Counted from the stretch's first letter, positions 1 through 6,762 are shown. The stretch is 7,776 bases of DNA from an uncultured Flavobacteriales bacterium (GCA_937924345.1 CALDTD010000111.1:1-7776); one strand, 5' to 3'. Numbers and translations are program-made. Notes: generated by a model not told the origin, from the letters alone.

Positions 1-52
1 AGGAATGAAGCATTAATAAAATAGCTAATATGAGCGGGAAAATGCTTTTCAT
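1..52 (-). CDS. Partial CDS: N-terminus of an exported protein or lipoprotein
   Basis: An ATG at 52-50 opens a frame with no stop to the left edge, so only 17 codons are visible: MKSIFPLILAILLMLHS. This has the form of a signal peptide: a basic residue at position 2 followed by a long hydrophobic stretch. The last visible base is T, so the next residue could be Cys, which would make a lipobox (LHSC), but it could equally be Ser, Tyr, Phe, Leu or Trp. The ATG shares its A with the TAA stop of the upstream gene (TAATG), an arrangement typical of translational coupling, so the two are probably one operon. The reading frame and signal peptide are seen directly. Function cannot be inferred from so short a piece. 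Confidence 0.6.
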   Translation of the reverse strand, partial: MKSIFPLILAILLMLHS

Positions 53-537
53 TATTTATACCTGATAGAATATAAAGTTTCCTTTAAAAGTTTAGCGTAT
101 TTCTCTTTTTCCTTTTGTTTGTAATTAGCCGTTACCCAATAACAAAAGTTTTCGGTCCCTGTTACAAAAACCACACGCTCTACAGGCAAGTTGTTAATCC
201 TAAAAAGAAAAGTAAACAAATAGCCTTTTTCAACTTTTTCATGCGATAATAACTCAGCATTACCAATTGTGTAGTCTTTTTTTAGCATATTATCTACAAA
301 TGCCTGGTAAGACATTCTTTCGTCCTTTACTACACTTATGGAAGTTTGCGTTTTTTGGTCTAAAAAAGAAGAGTAATCTTCCATGAAAATATATCCAGCT
401 GGCGGAGTAATGTGAGCGTCTACATATTGCAGATACAACTCTTCTCCATTCGTCATTACTTTTTCTTGAGACAATTTCGATTGACCAAAAGTGGTTAAAC
501 TAACTAACAATAAATAAATATATAGGTACACTTTCAT
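52..537 (-). CDS. Small exported protein of unknown function
   Basis: This 161-residue protein begins with a clear type I signal peptide (residues 1-18, MKVYLYIYLLLVSLTTFG) that probably cleaves before Q19, a common pattern in Bacteroidota. The ATG at 537 was chosen because the frame can only be extended upstream to a TTG at 558, which would put seven extra residues before the hydrophobic segment. The mature part of about 143 residues has no transmembrane segment and no recognised catalytic motif. Its layout is a PPAGYIFMED segment (45-54), a central strand-rich region with RVVFVTG (121-127), an aromatic FCYWV (131-135) and a Lys/Glu-rich C-terminal helix. This loosely resembles small periplasmic proteins of the PsbP/Mog1/DcrB fold, but that is a weak inference. 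It is probably cotranscribed with the exported protein starting at 52. Confidence 0.75.
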   Translation of the reverse strand: MKVYLYIYLLLVSLTTFGQSKLSQEKVMTNGEELYLQYVDAHITPPAGYIFMEDYSSFLDQKTQTSISVVKDERMSYQAFVDNMLKKDYTIGNAELLSHEKVEKGYLFTFLFRINNLPVERVVFVTGTENFCYWVTANYKQKEKEKYAKLLKETLYSIRYK

Positions 538-641
538 TTTAATATAAATTAACAGCAAAAGCTGGTATAGTTTAGTAAATTTAATGTTTTTTGATTTAAT
601 TACAATTATTAAATTTTAAAACTGCATTTTAAACTAGTTTA
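538..641. promoter_or_regulatory. Divergent intergenic region, promoters expected
   Basis: This 104-base, very AT-rich gap separates divergently transcribed genes, so it should hold a promoter for each. No Shine-Dalgarno sequence precedes either ATG, as is usual in Bacteroidota. On the plus strand TAAATTTT (610-617) matches five of six fixed positions of the Bacteroidota -7 element TAnnTTTG, with TTTG at 590-593 as a possible -33 element. Their spacing of 16 bases is shorter than the usual 19 or so. A small perfect inverted repeat, CAGC-AAAA-GCTG, lies at 553-564, within the probable leader of the minus-strand gene. None of these assignments is secure, because such near-matches are frequent in AT-rich DNA. 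Confidence 0.35.
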
Positions 642-1214
642 ATGATAAAAATTTGGCTTTTAACGATTGGGGCTTCGATTCTGTTAACCACTTGTGGATA
701 TTTTAAAAAAAGTGACACAGAACCTCTTCTATCGAGTATTGATGGAGAAGAATACTACAACACTATTGATGGAGAAATGAATACTAGGAAAGCATCACTC
801 CTAATTTTAGAAGGTAAAGCTGACAGCGTAAATTTTGAGGTAAAAATAGATATTTTAGATAGTCTTGAGACCACCGACTCTATTTGGAGAAAAAGATATT
901 TGTTAACCACAAATCAACTTCTTTCTGATTTGTATGAAGGAAATAAACAGCACATTGAACAAGTTCTATTTGCATTTTTACTACATTATCCAGAAGAATT
1001 AATTTCACATTTAAATGAAGATGGTTTTGTGATTGTTGACCTTTGGATGAATATTCTTGGAAAAGCCCTTGATAATGCAACACAACCAAAAGATATTACG
1101 TCGTTAAGTGTAGCTAACGCTGCAATTAAAAACTGCTTTGATTGCTCTAAAGAAAAACAAGAATTAATTGTTAACTTTATAAAAAGCCTAGAAAGGTTTG
1201 CTAAAAACCAATAA
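642..1214 (+). CDS. Predicted lipoprotein of unknown function
   Basis: This 190-residue protein starts MIKIWLLTIGASILLTTCGY, a short hydrophobic signal sequence followed by Cys18, the likely lipidation site. The lipobox (LTTC) is not canonical because Thr, rather than Gly, Ala or Ser, precedes the Cys. The mature part is acidic and mostly helical in character, has no transmembrane segment, and contains a CFDC pair (residues 165-168) near the C-terminus. A conserved family was not recognised. The start codon is an ATG with no alternative close by. The next gene begins 49 bases downstream on the same strand, so the lipoprotein may be cotranscribed with the T9SS substrate and might act with it at the outer membrane. 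That link is inferred from position only. An internal short repeat is described separately. Confidence 0.75.
   Translation: MIKIWLLTIGASILLTTCGYFKKSDTEPLLSSIDGEEYYNTIDGEMNTRKASLLILEGKADSVNFEVKIDILDSLETTDSIWRKRYLLTTNQLLSDLYEGNKQHIEQVLFAFLLHYPEELISHLNEDGFVIVDLWMNILGKALDNATQPKDITSLSVANAAIKNCFDCSKEKQELIVNFIKSLERFAKNQ
737..776 (+). repeat. Short in-frame direct repeat within lipoprotein gene
   Basis: The 13-base sequence TATTGATGGAGAA occurs at 737-749 and again at 764-776. The spacing is 27 bases, so both copies are in the same frame and encode IDGE in SIDGEE (residues 32-37) and TIDGEM (41-46). It lies in the linker just after the lipidated Cys. It could be a small tandem duplication of nine codons that has since diverged. 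Confidence 0.5.
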
Positions 1215-1216
1215 TC

Positions 1217-1237
1217 AGTTCAAAGATAAATTGAATT
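1217..1237 (+). repeat. Imperfect inverted repeat between lipoprotein and T9SS gene
   Basis: AGTTCAA (1217-1223) can pair with TTGAATT (1231-1237) across a 7-base loop, giving seven pairs including one G-T wobble. It follows the lipoprotein stop codon directly. The bases after it on the plus strand are A-rich rather than T-rich, so it is not a convincing intrinsic terminator. It might be a weak mRNA 3' structure or a chance palindrome. Confidence 0.25.
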
Positions 1238-1250
1238 AAAAAACATAATC

Positions 1251-1258
1251 TAACTTAG
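1251..1258 (+). promoter_or_regulatory. Possible -7 element for the T9SS substrate gene
   Basis: TAACTTAG matches five of six fixed positions of the Bacteroidota -7 consensus TAnnTTTG. A TTG at 1231-1233 lies 17 bases upstream and could be a -33 element. If this were used, transcription would start at or within a few bases of the TTG start codon at 1264, leaving almost no leader, which argues against it. The alternative is readthrough from the lipoprotein gene. Confidence 0.2.
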
Positions 1259-1263
1259 TAACA

Positions 1264-3963
1264 TTGATAATTTCCTTACTTAAAAATAACTTTACAATAC
1301 TTATTTTGGCAATGCTAATGCCATTGTTAAGTTTTGCTACACACAACCGTGGTGGAGAAATTACTTATGAGCATATTTCTGGATTAACTTATCGTTTTAA
1401 AATTACCACTTGCACGAATATAAATGACTCGAATGGGAATGGAACAGCACAAGCAGATAGAACCGAGCTTTTTATAACTTACGGAGATGGAGAAGGTGAT
1501 ACAATCTTTAGAGTTACTCCTGTTACCTCTATTCCTGGGTTTCAATTTCATCAAAAAAACGTTTACATCGGAACACACACCTTTGTTACATCTGGTTCTT
1601 ACTTAATACAGGTTGAAGATCCGAACAGGAATGCCAACATTTTAAACATTTACCCAAATGGAGGGGGGACTTCGGACAATGTTGTTTTTGCACTTCAAAC
1701 AAAACTCATAATTAACCCGTTTCTAGGTAATGGAGGAGCAAATAATTCTGTAACTTTTGATGATTGCCCCTGCCCTGCAATTGCTTGCGTTGGAAAAGAA
1801 TATTGTTATAATCCCCAGGCAATCGATCCTGATGGAGATAGCCTATCTTATGAATTAGTTGCTCCGCTTGGTTTGAATGCTGAGCCACTTCCTATTCCTT
1901 CTGTGTATTTATTCCCAAACCAAGTTAACAATGGTGGAGGAACGATGAATATTGACCCAACAACAGGAACAATGTGTTGGGATAGTCCTCATTTAGTTGG
2001 AGAATTTAACTTTACAATTAAAATAACAGAGTGGAGGAATGGTTCCGAAGTTGGTTATGTGTATCGTGATGTACAATTAACGGTATTAAACAACTGTAAT
2101 AACAACCCTCCAACCATAGATCCTGTAGACCCTGTTTGTGTTATTGCTGGAGAGACTATTCAATTTAACGTACAAGCAATAGATTCAGATATTAGTGACA
2201 TTATTGATCTAACAGCATCTGGATCTCCACTTAGTTTAGCTAGTAATCCTGCAAGCTTTTCGACAATAGGTAATAATCCTGCTAATGGAACTTTTGTTTG
2301 GAATACGGATTGTTCAAATATAAAATTTGGATCATATCAAGTTTTATTTGCCGCACAAGATGATGGAAATCCTTCTTTTGCAGCTTATGAACAAGTTTCT
2401 ATAAATATAACTCCTCCTCAATTGACAGGGTTAACCACTTCCGCTTTTGGGAATGGAGTTAACATTAATTGGAATACTTCAACATGTAACAATGCTGAAG
2501 GTTATCGAATTTACAGAACAACCAATCCTAATTTTACGATGCCAGATTGCTGCGAAAATCCAAATCCTGAAGATTTGGGGTTCGTTCAAGTTGGAGAAAT
2601 TTTTGGAATTAATAATACGTCTTATTTTGACAACTCAAGTTTAACACTTGGAATAGATTATTGCTATGTAATTACAGCGTTTTATGCAACTGGACAAGTA
2701 GAAAGCTGCCCTTCGGACACAAGTTGTGCTAGGTTGCAAAAAGAAGTTCCAATAATGACCCATGTAACAGTTAACAATACAGAAACAAATAATGGTATAG
2801 ATTCCTTAATTTGGTCTAAGCCTACAGAGTTAGACACAACTATTTTCCCTGGACCATATTTTTATAAAGTTTATCATGGAATATCAATTAACAATATCAA
2901 CACATTGATTGGTGAAACAGCATCCTCTCAACTTTTATTTAATACTGACACAACTTTTACTCATAACAATATAAACACAGTAAGTAATCCTAATTTTTAC
3001 AGGGTTGAATTATTTTACAATAATAACGGTGCAGATAGTTTGGTTGGAACTTCTAACAAAGCTGGCTCAGTATTTTTAGTTGCTACTCCTAATGACAACC
3101 AAATAACCCTTACATGGTCGGAAGATGTACCTTGGATAGACACTGCTTATGTAATTTATAGAAGTGATATGATTGGTTGCGTTTACTCGGAAATTGGCAG
3201 AACAAACGATCAAAACTTTATAGATACTGGCTTGGTAAATGGTCAGAACTATTGCTATTATGTAAAAAGTATTGGATACTATTCTTCACCTTCTATAATT
3301 AGCCCAATAGAAAATTTATCGCAGGAAGTATGTAGCTCTCCAATAGACTTAACACCACCTTGCCCTCCTCTATTATCTATAGAAGGTGATTGCTTAGAAG
3401 GGATTAATACTTTAACTTGGAATAATCCAAACAATAACTGCGCAGATGATGTTACACGTTATAATGTTTATTACACTCCTATTGAGGGGGATTCTATGAC
3501 TTTAATTGCAAGCATAAACACAGCAAATGACACTACTTTTTTACACAATAACAATGGTTCAGTTGCAGGATGTTACGCAGTAACTGCGCTAGATTCTATT
3601 GTCTACAATAATGAAAGTGATACCAGTAATATCGTTTGCTTTGATAATTGCCCTATTTACTTTTTACCGAATGTTTTCACTCCAAATAAAGACGGTAAAA
3701 ATGACCGTTTTGTTCCATTGAACCCTTATAGATATATTGAAAGTATTGACTTGGCTATTTATAACCGTTGGGGGCAAATTATTTTTGAAACTAAAGATCC
3801 TGCAATAAATTGGGATGGAATACATAAAAATTCTGGAGAACCAGTTCCGGCAGGAACCTATTATTACCTTTGTACCGTAAACACTATTCGCCTTTCTGGA
3901 ATAGAGCCTGTTGAATTAAAAGGATTTTTTCAGTTGTTTAGAGATGATAATAGTGGAGAGTAG
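1264..3963 (+). CDS. Large secreted multidomain protein with T9SS type B sorting domain (adhesin-like)
   Basis: This 899-residue protein is predicted to be exported by Sec and then carried across the outer membrane by the type IX secretion system. Residues 1-25 form a signal peptide with probable cleavage after SFA (23-25). Residues 26-150 (from THNRGGEITY) match an N-terminal domain recalled from many Bacteroidota surface proteins. Residues 185-275 (AIDPDGDSLSYEL) and 300-383 (AIDSD, AAQDDGNP) look like cadherin/Ig-like modules. Four fibronectin-III-like modules follow at about 385-490, 495-602, 603-692 and 698-793, each with a Trp strand and a YxIYR- or YxVYY-type strand. The end, about 796-899, is the gliding-motility-associated type B sorting domain: LPNVFTPNKDGKNDRF, YNRWGQIIFE, W850-D851-G852 and PAGTYYY. 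There are 25 cysteines, suggesting disulfide bonds. The start is TTG: a stop at 1246-1248 closes the frame upstream with no ATG or GTG start in between other than GTA, and the first internal ATG (1312) would destroy the signal peptide. An adhesive surface role is an inference. Confidence 0.92.
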   Translation: MIISLLKNNFTILILAMLMPLLSFATHNRGGEITYEHISGLTYRFKITTCTNINDSNGNGTAQADRTELFITYGDGEGDTIFRVTPVTSIPGFQFHQKNVYIGTHTFVTSGSYLIQVEDPNRNANILNIYPNGGGTSDNVVFALQTKLIINPFLGNGGANNSVTFDDCPCPAIACVGKEYCYNPQAIDPDGDSLSYELVAPLGLNAEPLPIPSVYLFPNQVNNGGGTMNIDPTTGTMCWDSPHLVGEFNFTIKITEWRNGSEVGYVYRDVQLTVLNNCNNNPPTIDPVDPVCVIAGETIQFNVQAIDSDISDIIDLTASGSPLSLASNPASFSTIGNNPANGTFVWNTDCSNIKFGSYQVLFAAQDDGNPSFAAYEQVSINITPPQLTGLTTSAFGNGVNINWNTSTCNNAEGYRIYRTTNPNFTMPDCCENPNPEDLGFVQVGEIFGINNTSYFDNSSLTLGIDYCYVITAFYATGQVESCPSDTSCARLQKEVPIMTHVTVNNTETNNGIDSLIWSKPTELDTTIFPGPYFYKVYHGISINNINTLIGETASSQLLFNTDTTFTHNNINTVSNPNFYRVELFYNNNGADSLVGTSNKAGSVFLVATPNDNQITLTWSEDVPWIDTAYVIYRSDMIGCVYSEIGRTNDQNFIDTGLVNGQNYCYYVKSIGYYSSPSIISPIENLSQEVCSSPIDLTPPCPPLLSIEGDCLEGINTLTWNNPNNNCADDVTRYNVYYTPIEGDSMTLIASINTANDTTFLHNNNGSVAGCYAVTALDSIVYNNESDTSNIVCFDNCPIYFLPNVFTPNKDGKNDRFVPLNPYRYIESIDLAIYNRWGQIIFETKDPAINWDGIHKNSGEPVPAGTYYYLCTVNTIRLSGIEPVELKGFFQLFRDDNSGE

Positions 3964-4033
3964 AATTAATATCTAAAATTAAATAATATCCAATCCAAAA
4001 ATTGCTATTTATACTGTCGAGGGTTAAAGTAAC

Positions 4034-4513
4034 CTACCCCAAAACCTTAGTTTCAAAAGACATTGGTAGTAAATCGTTTATAGACTTAAACACTAAAACT
4101 TCTTTTTCTCCTTTCAAAATTATTTCAATCGGAGAGTTTTGATTGCGCTCATACTCACTAATTACCTGACGACAAGAGCCACAAGGGGTCACAACTTCGT
4201 TATATGCTTCTTTAATCGACTTTGCAGTAATCGCAATCTTGTTAATCTTAGAATTTGGATAGTTTGCTTTGCAATAGAAAATAGCTACCCTTTCTGCACA
4301 GAGCGATGACGGAAAAGCTATATTTTCTTGGTTATTTCCTAAAACAATATCTCCGCAATTTAGCAATAAAGCAGCACCAACATAAAAATCTGAATAAACC
4401 GCATAGGCCTTATCTCTTATTTCCTCAGCTTTTTTAATTAAGGCTTGGTCTCCTTCAGAAAGCTCTGCTAACTTGAGGGACTTATATTGGATGGCAATTG
4501 TTTTATTTTCCAT
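4034..4513 (-). CDS. cdd: Cytidine deaminase
   Basis: This 159-residue cytosolic enzyme hydrolyses cytidine and deoxycytidine to uridine and deoxyuridine with release of ammonia, for pyrimidine salvage. All active-site elements are present: the substrate-binding NQEN (61-64), CAE (72-74) with zinc ligand C72 and proton shuttle E74, and PCGSCRQ (110-116) with zinc ligands C111 and C114. Cys rather than His in CAE marks the homotetrameric class, as in Bacillus subtilis and human enzymes. An extension of about 25 residues precedes the catalytic core, giving the length usual in Bacteroidota. The usual AYAPYSNF-type segment reads AYAVYSDFYVGAA (36-48), with Val for Pro. The ATG at 4513 is the natural start. 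The gene converges on the T9SS substrate gene with a 70-base gap and is probably monocistronic. Confidence 0.95.
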   Translation of the reverse strand: MENKTIAIQYKSLKLAELSEGDQALIKKAEEIRDKAYAVYSDFYVGAALLLNCGDIVLGNNQENIAFPSSLCAERVAIFYCKANYPNSKINKIAITAKSIKEAYNEVVTPCGSCRQVISEYERNQNSPIEIILKGEKEVLVFKSINDLLPMSFETKVLG

Positions 4514-4611
4514 AATAGCCTTGCTAAATTAAAAAGTATTCGTTAATAACCTACCACTTTTGCTTTTTTTTAGCTGTTAATTTACCCTAACTTTCGAAAA
4601 AATAGAGAAAA
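4514..4611. promoter_or_regulatory. Divergent intergenic region between cdd and DUF4956 gene
   Basis: This 98-base gap separates the divergent starts of cdd and the DUF4956 gene, so it should contain both promoters. For cdd, the minus strand carries TACTTTTT (4538-4531), five of six fixed positions of the TAnnTTTG consensus, with no clear -33 element. The plus-strand candidate is listed separately. There is no Shine-Dalgarno sequence before cdd. Before the DUF4956 ATG the sequence is AATAGAGAAAA, A-rich with only a weak purine run. No operator-like palindrome was seen. Confidence 0.35.
4588..4595 (+). promoter_or_regulatory. Possible -7 element for the DUF4956 gene
   Basis: TAACTTTC matches five of six fixed positions of the Bacteroidota -7 element TAnnTTTG and lies 16 bases before the ATG, which would give a short A-rich leader. 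A TTTTG at 4558-4562 is the nearest -33-like sequence, but the gap of 25 bases is longer than usual. It was judged by eye only. Confidence 0.3.
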
Positions 4612-5280
4612 ATGAATTTAATGGTTTTATTAAACGGTTTTTTAGGGGTAGACTTTTATGATAACGACTTTGAAAAATTACTATTTAAGTTTGCTATTAT
4701 GTTTGTCTTTGTATTTATTGTGGTAAGAGGCTTATACTTTCCCAAAGCAAAGAAAAAAGAATATGCTTTTTCATATATGATGCTAGGCATTGTAATTTTC
4801 TTTATCAGTTTTACACTAAAAAAATATGAACTGGGTACAGGAATGGCACTAGGACTTTTTGCCATTTTTGGAATTATACGTTACCGGACCGATACGATGC
4901 CTGTAAAGGAAATGACTTATCTATTTATTGTAATAGGAATTTCTGTTATGAATGCACTTGCAAATAAAAAAGTAAGTTACAGTGAAATACTTTTTACAAA
5001 TGTTGTTATTGTTATTGTTTCGTACTTATTAGAATTATTTTGGTTTAAAAACGAAGACCTAGAAAATATAAAACCAATTAAAGCAGAGCTAAAACAGGCT
5101 TTAATCTATAATAATATGGAATTGTTAAAACCAAATAAAAGAGTAGAGTTAGTAGAAGATTTAGAGGCTAAAACAGGGCTAATAATTAATAAAGTTAAAA
5201 TTGATTTAATTAACTACAACGACAACACCGCTTCACTTACTCTATATTATAAGAATGAATTAGTTTTAAATAAAGAGTAA
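4612..5280 (+). CDS. DUF4956 family membrane protein
   Basis: This 222-residue protein has four or five hydrophobic segments (about 24-41, 51-68, 73-90, 101-118 and 124-146), then a soluble, presumably cytoplasmic, domain of about 75 residues (147-222) rich in Lys, Glu and Asn. The signature of the DUF4956 family lies at about 79-116: ALGLFAIFGIIRYRT, then PVKEMTYLFIVIG and NAL. The biochemical function is not established. In other bacteria family members often occur near VTC-type polyphosphate polymerase or CotH-like kinase genes, but neither is present here. The ATG at 4612 is preferred over a second ATG at 4621 because it directly follows the A-rich leader. The gene stands alone on its strand and converges on the dltA-like gene with a 3-base gap, sharing a likely terminator. 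No functional link to dlt can be claimed from convergent placement. Confidence 0.85.
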   Translation: MNLMVLLNGFLGVDFYDNDFEKLLFKFAIMFVFVFIVVRGLYFPKAKKKEYAFSYMMLGIVIFFISFTLKKYELGTGMALGLFAIFGIIRYRTDTMPVKEMTYLFIVIGISVMNALANKKVSYSEILFTNVVIVIVSYLLELFWFKNEDLENIKPIKAELKQALIYNNMELLKPNKRVELVEDLEAKTGLIINKVKIDLINYNDNTASLTLYYKNELVLNKE

Positions 5281-5293
5281 ACCCTAACTCTTT
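5272..5293. terminator. Candidate bidirectional terminator overlapping two stop codons
   Basis: AAAGAGT (5272-5278) and ACTCTTT (5287-5293) form a perfect 7-pair stem around an 8-base loop. On the plus strand the descending arm runs directly into T residues (to 5295). On the minus strand the arm continues into TTTATTTAAAAC, also T-rich. The TAA of the DUF4956 gene (5278-5280) and the TAG of the dltA-like gene (5286-5284) both fall in the stem end and loop. The stem has only two G-C pairs, so its strength is uncertain, but its place between two convergent genes fits a shared terminator. Confidence 0.5.
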
Positions 5294-6759
5294 TTAAAAA
5301 ACTTAGATAACAACTCCTTTTTATCTATCTTTCCGTTTACAGTCATAGGAAATTGCTCTAAAAAGATAATATCAGCAGGAACCATATAGTGTGGCAACGT
5401 TTTTTCTAGTTCCTCTTTTAAATCATTTACTTCAACTTCGTAGTTGTTTACTAACTGAACAAAACTGATTACTTTCTTTGTAGAACCATTTCTTTTTAAT
5501 GGTATAGTTTCAGCAATTAATACTCCCTTAACATTGTTTAAAGCTCCTGTTATTTCACTTAACTCTATTCTAAAGCCATGCAACTTTACCAAATCATCTT
5601 CTCGTCCATAAAAATAAAGCCAATCGTTTTCTAAATAACCTTGATCACCTGTTCTAAAAGCTCTTTGGTTGTTTATTGTTGTAAACTTTTTCTGATTTAA
5701 AACGGGATTGTTTACATAACCTACAGATACATTTGGCCCTACAATTATTATTTCTTTATTTTCAATTAGTATCTGTGCTCCTTCCTTAACTTTTCCAACG
5801 GGCAAAGGATCGTGATTCTCTACTATTTCTGGCGTAATTTCAACTACAGTTGTAGCCACAGTTGCTTCGGTTGGACCGTAAGAGTTAATGACTTTAGCAA
5901 AAGGATAGTTTTTGAGTAGTTTCTTTACCAATACATTTGGCAATACCTCACCACAAAACAAAAAGCTATGAATTGACTTAAACTTATCTGTATCTTTAAT
6001 TCTAGCGTAAGTAAGCGCAAAAGAAGGAGTAGAAACCCAAACACTTGCTTTATATTGTTCTATTCTCTCCATAAGAATAGAAGGGTCTGAAGATTGCTGA
6101 GAACTATTTAGCATAATTGTAGCACCAAGATGACCAAAAGACATTACCTCGTACACTGATAAATCAAAGCTTAATAATGCTATATTGATAAAAACATCTA
6201 AAGACGTAAAATTAAAATCTTCACTCCCCATCCATTTTGTAAAAGACAGTACAGCTTCTGTAGAAATTTGTACTCCTTTTGGAGCTCCTGTACTACCAGA
6301 GGTAAAAATAATATAAACTATAGGATCTTCGTTTTTTATTGTTTCTAAGGTGTAATCTATCGCTTTAATATGTTTTACCTCATTGTCTCTTAGTTGAATT
6401 TGATTTACATTAAATTCTTCTAGATTACTATCTGTAGTATTGATAACAAGTTGACTACCTACAGTTTCTATTATCTTAGAAATACGTTCTGAAGGGTAAA
6501 TCTTATCTACAGGTATATAAGGTATTTCTAATTTTATAAGCGCATAAAAAGCAACTAACATATCTGCTCGTTTATGTCCATAGACAATAACAGGAGCTTT
6601 TATAGTATTAATTCCTTCCTTAATAAAGAGTGCCACTAATTCATTTACCTTTTGACTAAATTCTAACCATGTCAATTCTGAATATTCTCCAATTACAGCT
6701 AATTTATTTGGCGCAATATCATATTCGATAAAATCTTTCTTCTTAAAACAAAACTTCAT
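5284..6759 (-). CDS. dltA: DltA-like D-alanine-activating adenylate-forming ligase
   Basis: This 491-residue member of the AMP-binding superfamily should adenylate D-alanine with ATP and load it as a thioester on the phosphopantetheine arm of a DltC-type carrier protein in the cytoplasm. Visible motifs are the P-loop FTSGSTGAPKG (152-162), NSYGPTEAT (292-300), FRTGD (368-372), the hinge region GREDDLVKLHGFRIE (385-399) and NGKIDKK (475-481) with catalytic Lys477. Features specific to DltA over general adenylation domains are IVYGH (58-62), PYIPVD (80-85), and FCGEVLP (268-274), whose Cys269 corresponds to the Cys reported to favour D- over L-alanine in Bacillus DltA. The length is near that of Firmicute DltA (about 500). 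The ATG at 6759 follows the stop of the dltB-like gene by three bases, so the genes are cotranscribed. D-alanine as substrate is inferred from family resemblance. Confidence 0.88.
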   Translation of the reverse strand: MKFCFKKKDFIEYDIAPNKLAVIGEYSELTWLEFSQKVNELVALFIKEGINTIKAPVIVYGHKRADMLVAFYALIKLEIPYIPVDKIYPSERISKIIETVGSQLVINTTDSNLEEFNVNQIQLRDNEVKHIKAIDYTLETIKNEDPIVYIIFTSGSTGAPKGVQISTEAVLSFTKWMGSEDFNFTSLDVFINIALLSFDLSVYEVMSFGHLGATIMLNSSQQSSDPSILMERIEQYKASVWVSTPSFALTYARIKDTDKFKSIHSFLFCGEVLPNVLVKKLLKNYPFAKVINSYGPTEATVATTVVEITPEIVENHDPLPVGKVKEGAQILIENKEIIIVGPNVSVGYVNNPVLNQKKFTTINNQRAFRTGDQGYLENDWLYFYGREDDLVKLHGFRIELSEITGALNNVKGVLIAETIPLKRNGSTKKVISFVQLVNNYEVEVNDLKEELEKTLPHYMVPADIIFLEQFPMTVNGKIDKKELLSKFFKKS

Positions 6760-6762
6760 GAC

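Noticed and set aside
5..52. Inverted repeat ATGAAGCATT (5-14) with AATGCTTTTCAT (41-52) as a terminator for the small exported protein gene
   Set aside because: The arms match imperfectly across a 26-base loop, and the region is better explained as the signal-peptide coding start of the next gene, whose ATG overlaps the stop codon.
538..558. Longer start (TTG at 558) for the small exported protein
   Set aside because: It adds seven residues before a complete signal peptide, and an ATG at 537 gives the expected Met-Lys start.
880..1089. Antisense open frame of 69 codons within the lipoprotein gene
   Set aside because: It has no recognisable motif, lies wholly inside a better-supported gene, and is of a length expected by chance.
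1384..1578. Antisense open frame of 64 codons within the T9SS substrate gene
   Set aside because: It is a shadow of a strongly supported domain-coding frame and has no start context or family match.
2447..2644. Second plus-strand frame of 65 codons within the T9SS substrate gene
   Set aside because: The overlapping main frame encodes a fibronectin-III-like module here, and the alternative translation shows no protein-like pattern.
1264..3963. A new defence or mobile system in this window
   Set aside because: No nuclease, transposase, integrase, reverse transcriptase, CRISPR repeat or toxin-antitoxin pair was seen. All large genes fit envelope, secretion or salvage functions.
4022..4034. Hairpin GGTTA-AAG-TAACC in the 70-base gap between the T9SS substrate gene and cdd
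   Set aside because: The stem is only five pairs, the loop is three bases, and no T tract follows on either strand, so it is not supported as a terminator.
4656..4865. Antisense open frame of 69 codons within the DUF4956 gene
   Set aside because: It is opposite a membrane-protein gene with a clear family signature and has no independent support.
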